A stretch of DNA of 20,716 nt from Chloroflexota bacterium (GTDB lineage Bacteria; Chloroflexota; Dehalococcoidia; UBA3495). Position numbers and translations under genes: made by a program. The first letter of the stretch is position 1. Every line of letters starts with the position of its first letter. The notes under the pieces were generated by a model. That model ran no database searches. It saw only the letters and a list, made by a program, of their open reading frames with translations, and was not told the DNA's origin. The DNA is taken from positions 1 through 20,716 of the forward strand of contig JADFNR010000059.1 in NCBI GenBank assembly GCA_022563275.1, written 5' to 3'. Positions 20,234 to 20,716 of the stretch are shown in pieces.

Positions 20234-20716
20234 TCTGCTTCAATCAGTTCGTTTTTTATGGCGTACCTGGTGGCTTCGGCCCGGTTGGCGGCGCCGATCT
20301 TTTCGTAGATGTTGGCCACGTGCCTGCGGGCCGTGCCCTCGGCAATGACCAGCTCTTCGGCTATTTCCACGTTGGTCTTTCCGGCGGCGATGAGGCTGAG
20401 CACCTCCACCTCCCGCTGGGTGAGGCCGTCGGGGTAGGTGGGGGGTCTGACCGGCCCGGCCTCAACCCTTTGCTTGAGGGCGACCACCCGCTCCATCAGT
20501 GGCGGCATTCCAAGTTCAGAGGAAATGGCCAGTGACTCCTCCAGTAGGGCTATGGCATTGGCTCGATCGCCGTAATCGTCACGTTGGAGTAGCATGTCCC
20601 CATAGTCGCAGCAGATCTCGGCCAGCCCGGGCCGGTAGCCCGCCTTCCGACAGAAGGCCAGGGAGTCTTCGAAGTGGCCGTCTGCCTGATCTACGTTCCC
20701 CATGGTTTGGGCCAAG
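20227..20716 (-). CDS. LuxR-type regulator, C-terminal part (paralogue; cut by window end)
   Basis: Only the C-terminal 162 residues or so lie in the window; the frame stays open to the right-hand edge. A TPR-like segment (AQTMGNVDQADGHFEDSLAFCRKAGYRP) is followed by a LuxR helix-turn-helix (GLTQREVEVLSLIAAGKTNVEIAEELVIAEGTARRHVANIYEKI). It aligns almost residue for residue with the C-terminus of the downstream 1001-residue regulator, so the two are a tandem duplication. They differ in the recognition helix (EGTARRHVANIY versus TRTVTTHVGNIL), which suggests different DNA targets. The full protein probably also has an AAA domain outside the window. Confidence 0.88.
   Translation of the reverse strand, partial: LAQTMGNVDQADGHFEDSLAFCRKAGYRPGLAEICCDYGDMLLQRDDYGDRANAIALLEESLAISSELGMPPLMERVVALKQRVEAGPVRPPTYPDGLTQREVEVLSLIAAGKTNVEIAEELVIAEGTARRHVANIYEKIGAANRAEATRYAIKNELIEAEC

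Overview
The window is GC-rich and gene-dense, with short intergenic spaces, and no tRNA, rRNA, insertion sequence or CRISPR array was seen. The gene mix includes luciferase-like (LLM) oxidoreductases, a class III CoA-transferase, a catalytically degenerate SDR, an M24 peptidase, SnoaL-like and SRPBCC small folds, giant AAA-LuxR regulators and several lipoproteins with short Pro/Thr/Ala linkers. This mix resembles an uncultured Chloroflexota genome of the Dehalococcoidia/SAR202 kind. That assignment is inference from gene style only; no marker gene is present.

Layout. 1-3204: the mazG pyrophosphohydrolase (5' end outside the window) faces an unknown lipoprotein, followed by an SppA-type S49 peptidase on the minus strand. 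3205-4125: a minus-strand NMT1/SsuA-like binding-fold protein split by one in-frame TGA. 4264-6783: a strong promoter and a plus-strand LLM oxidoreductase, convergent with a second LLM oxidoreductase. 6957-7633: a VapBC-type toxin-antitoxin pair. 7649-11534: minus-strand catabolic-looking genes (class III CoA-transferase, SnoaL-like protein, SDR, M24 peptidase). 11535-12018: a gene-free stretch with hairpins. 12019-17196: a plus-strand cell-envelope block with a lipoprotein, an 890-residue secreted acidic Phe-rich repeat protein, a strong terminator, a second lipoprotein and an SRPBCC protein. 17228-20716: two tandem paralogous AAA-LuxR regulators on the minus strand; the first-transcribed one is cut by the window end.

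Two items stand out. First, the binding-fold gene at 3205-4125 reads through as one continuous 306-residue protein if its single TGA is decoded. A hairpin 10 nt after the TGA has the position and G-first loop expected of a bacterial SECIS element, so this is a candidate selenoprotein in a family not usually annotated as such. TGA is a normal stop for at least three other genes in the window, so global recoding is unlikely. Second, the 890-residue secreted protein at 12896-15568 combines a 9-residue Pro/Asp repeat, a 17-residue DCxDC repeat that carries all six of its cysteines, a Phe-Asp-Gly zone and about four degenerate repeats of roughly 100 residues. I recognise no known family in it.

The catabolic-looking genes (LLM, CoA-transferase, SDR, SnoaL, M24) would suit breakdown of complex or recalcitrant organic compounds, but no specific pathway can be named from this sequence.
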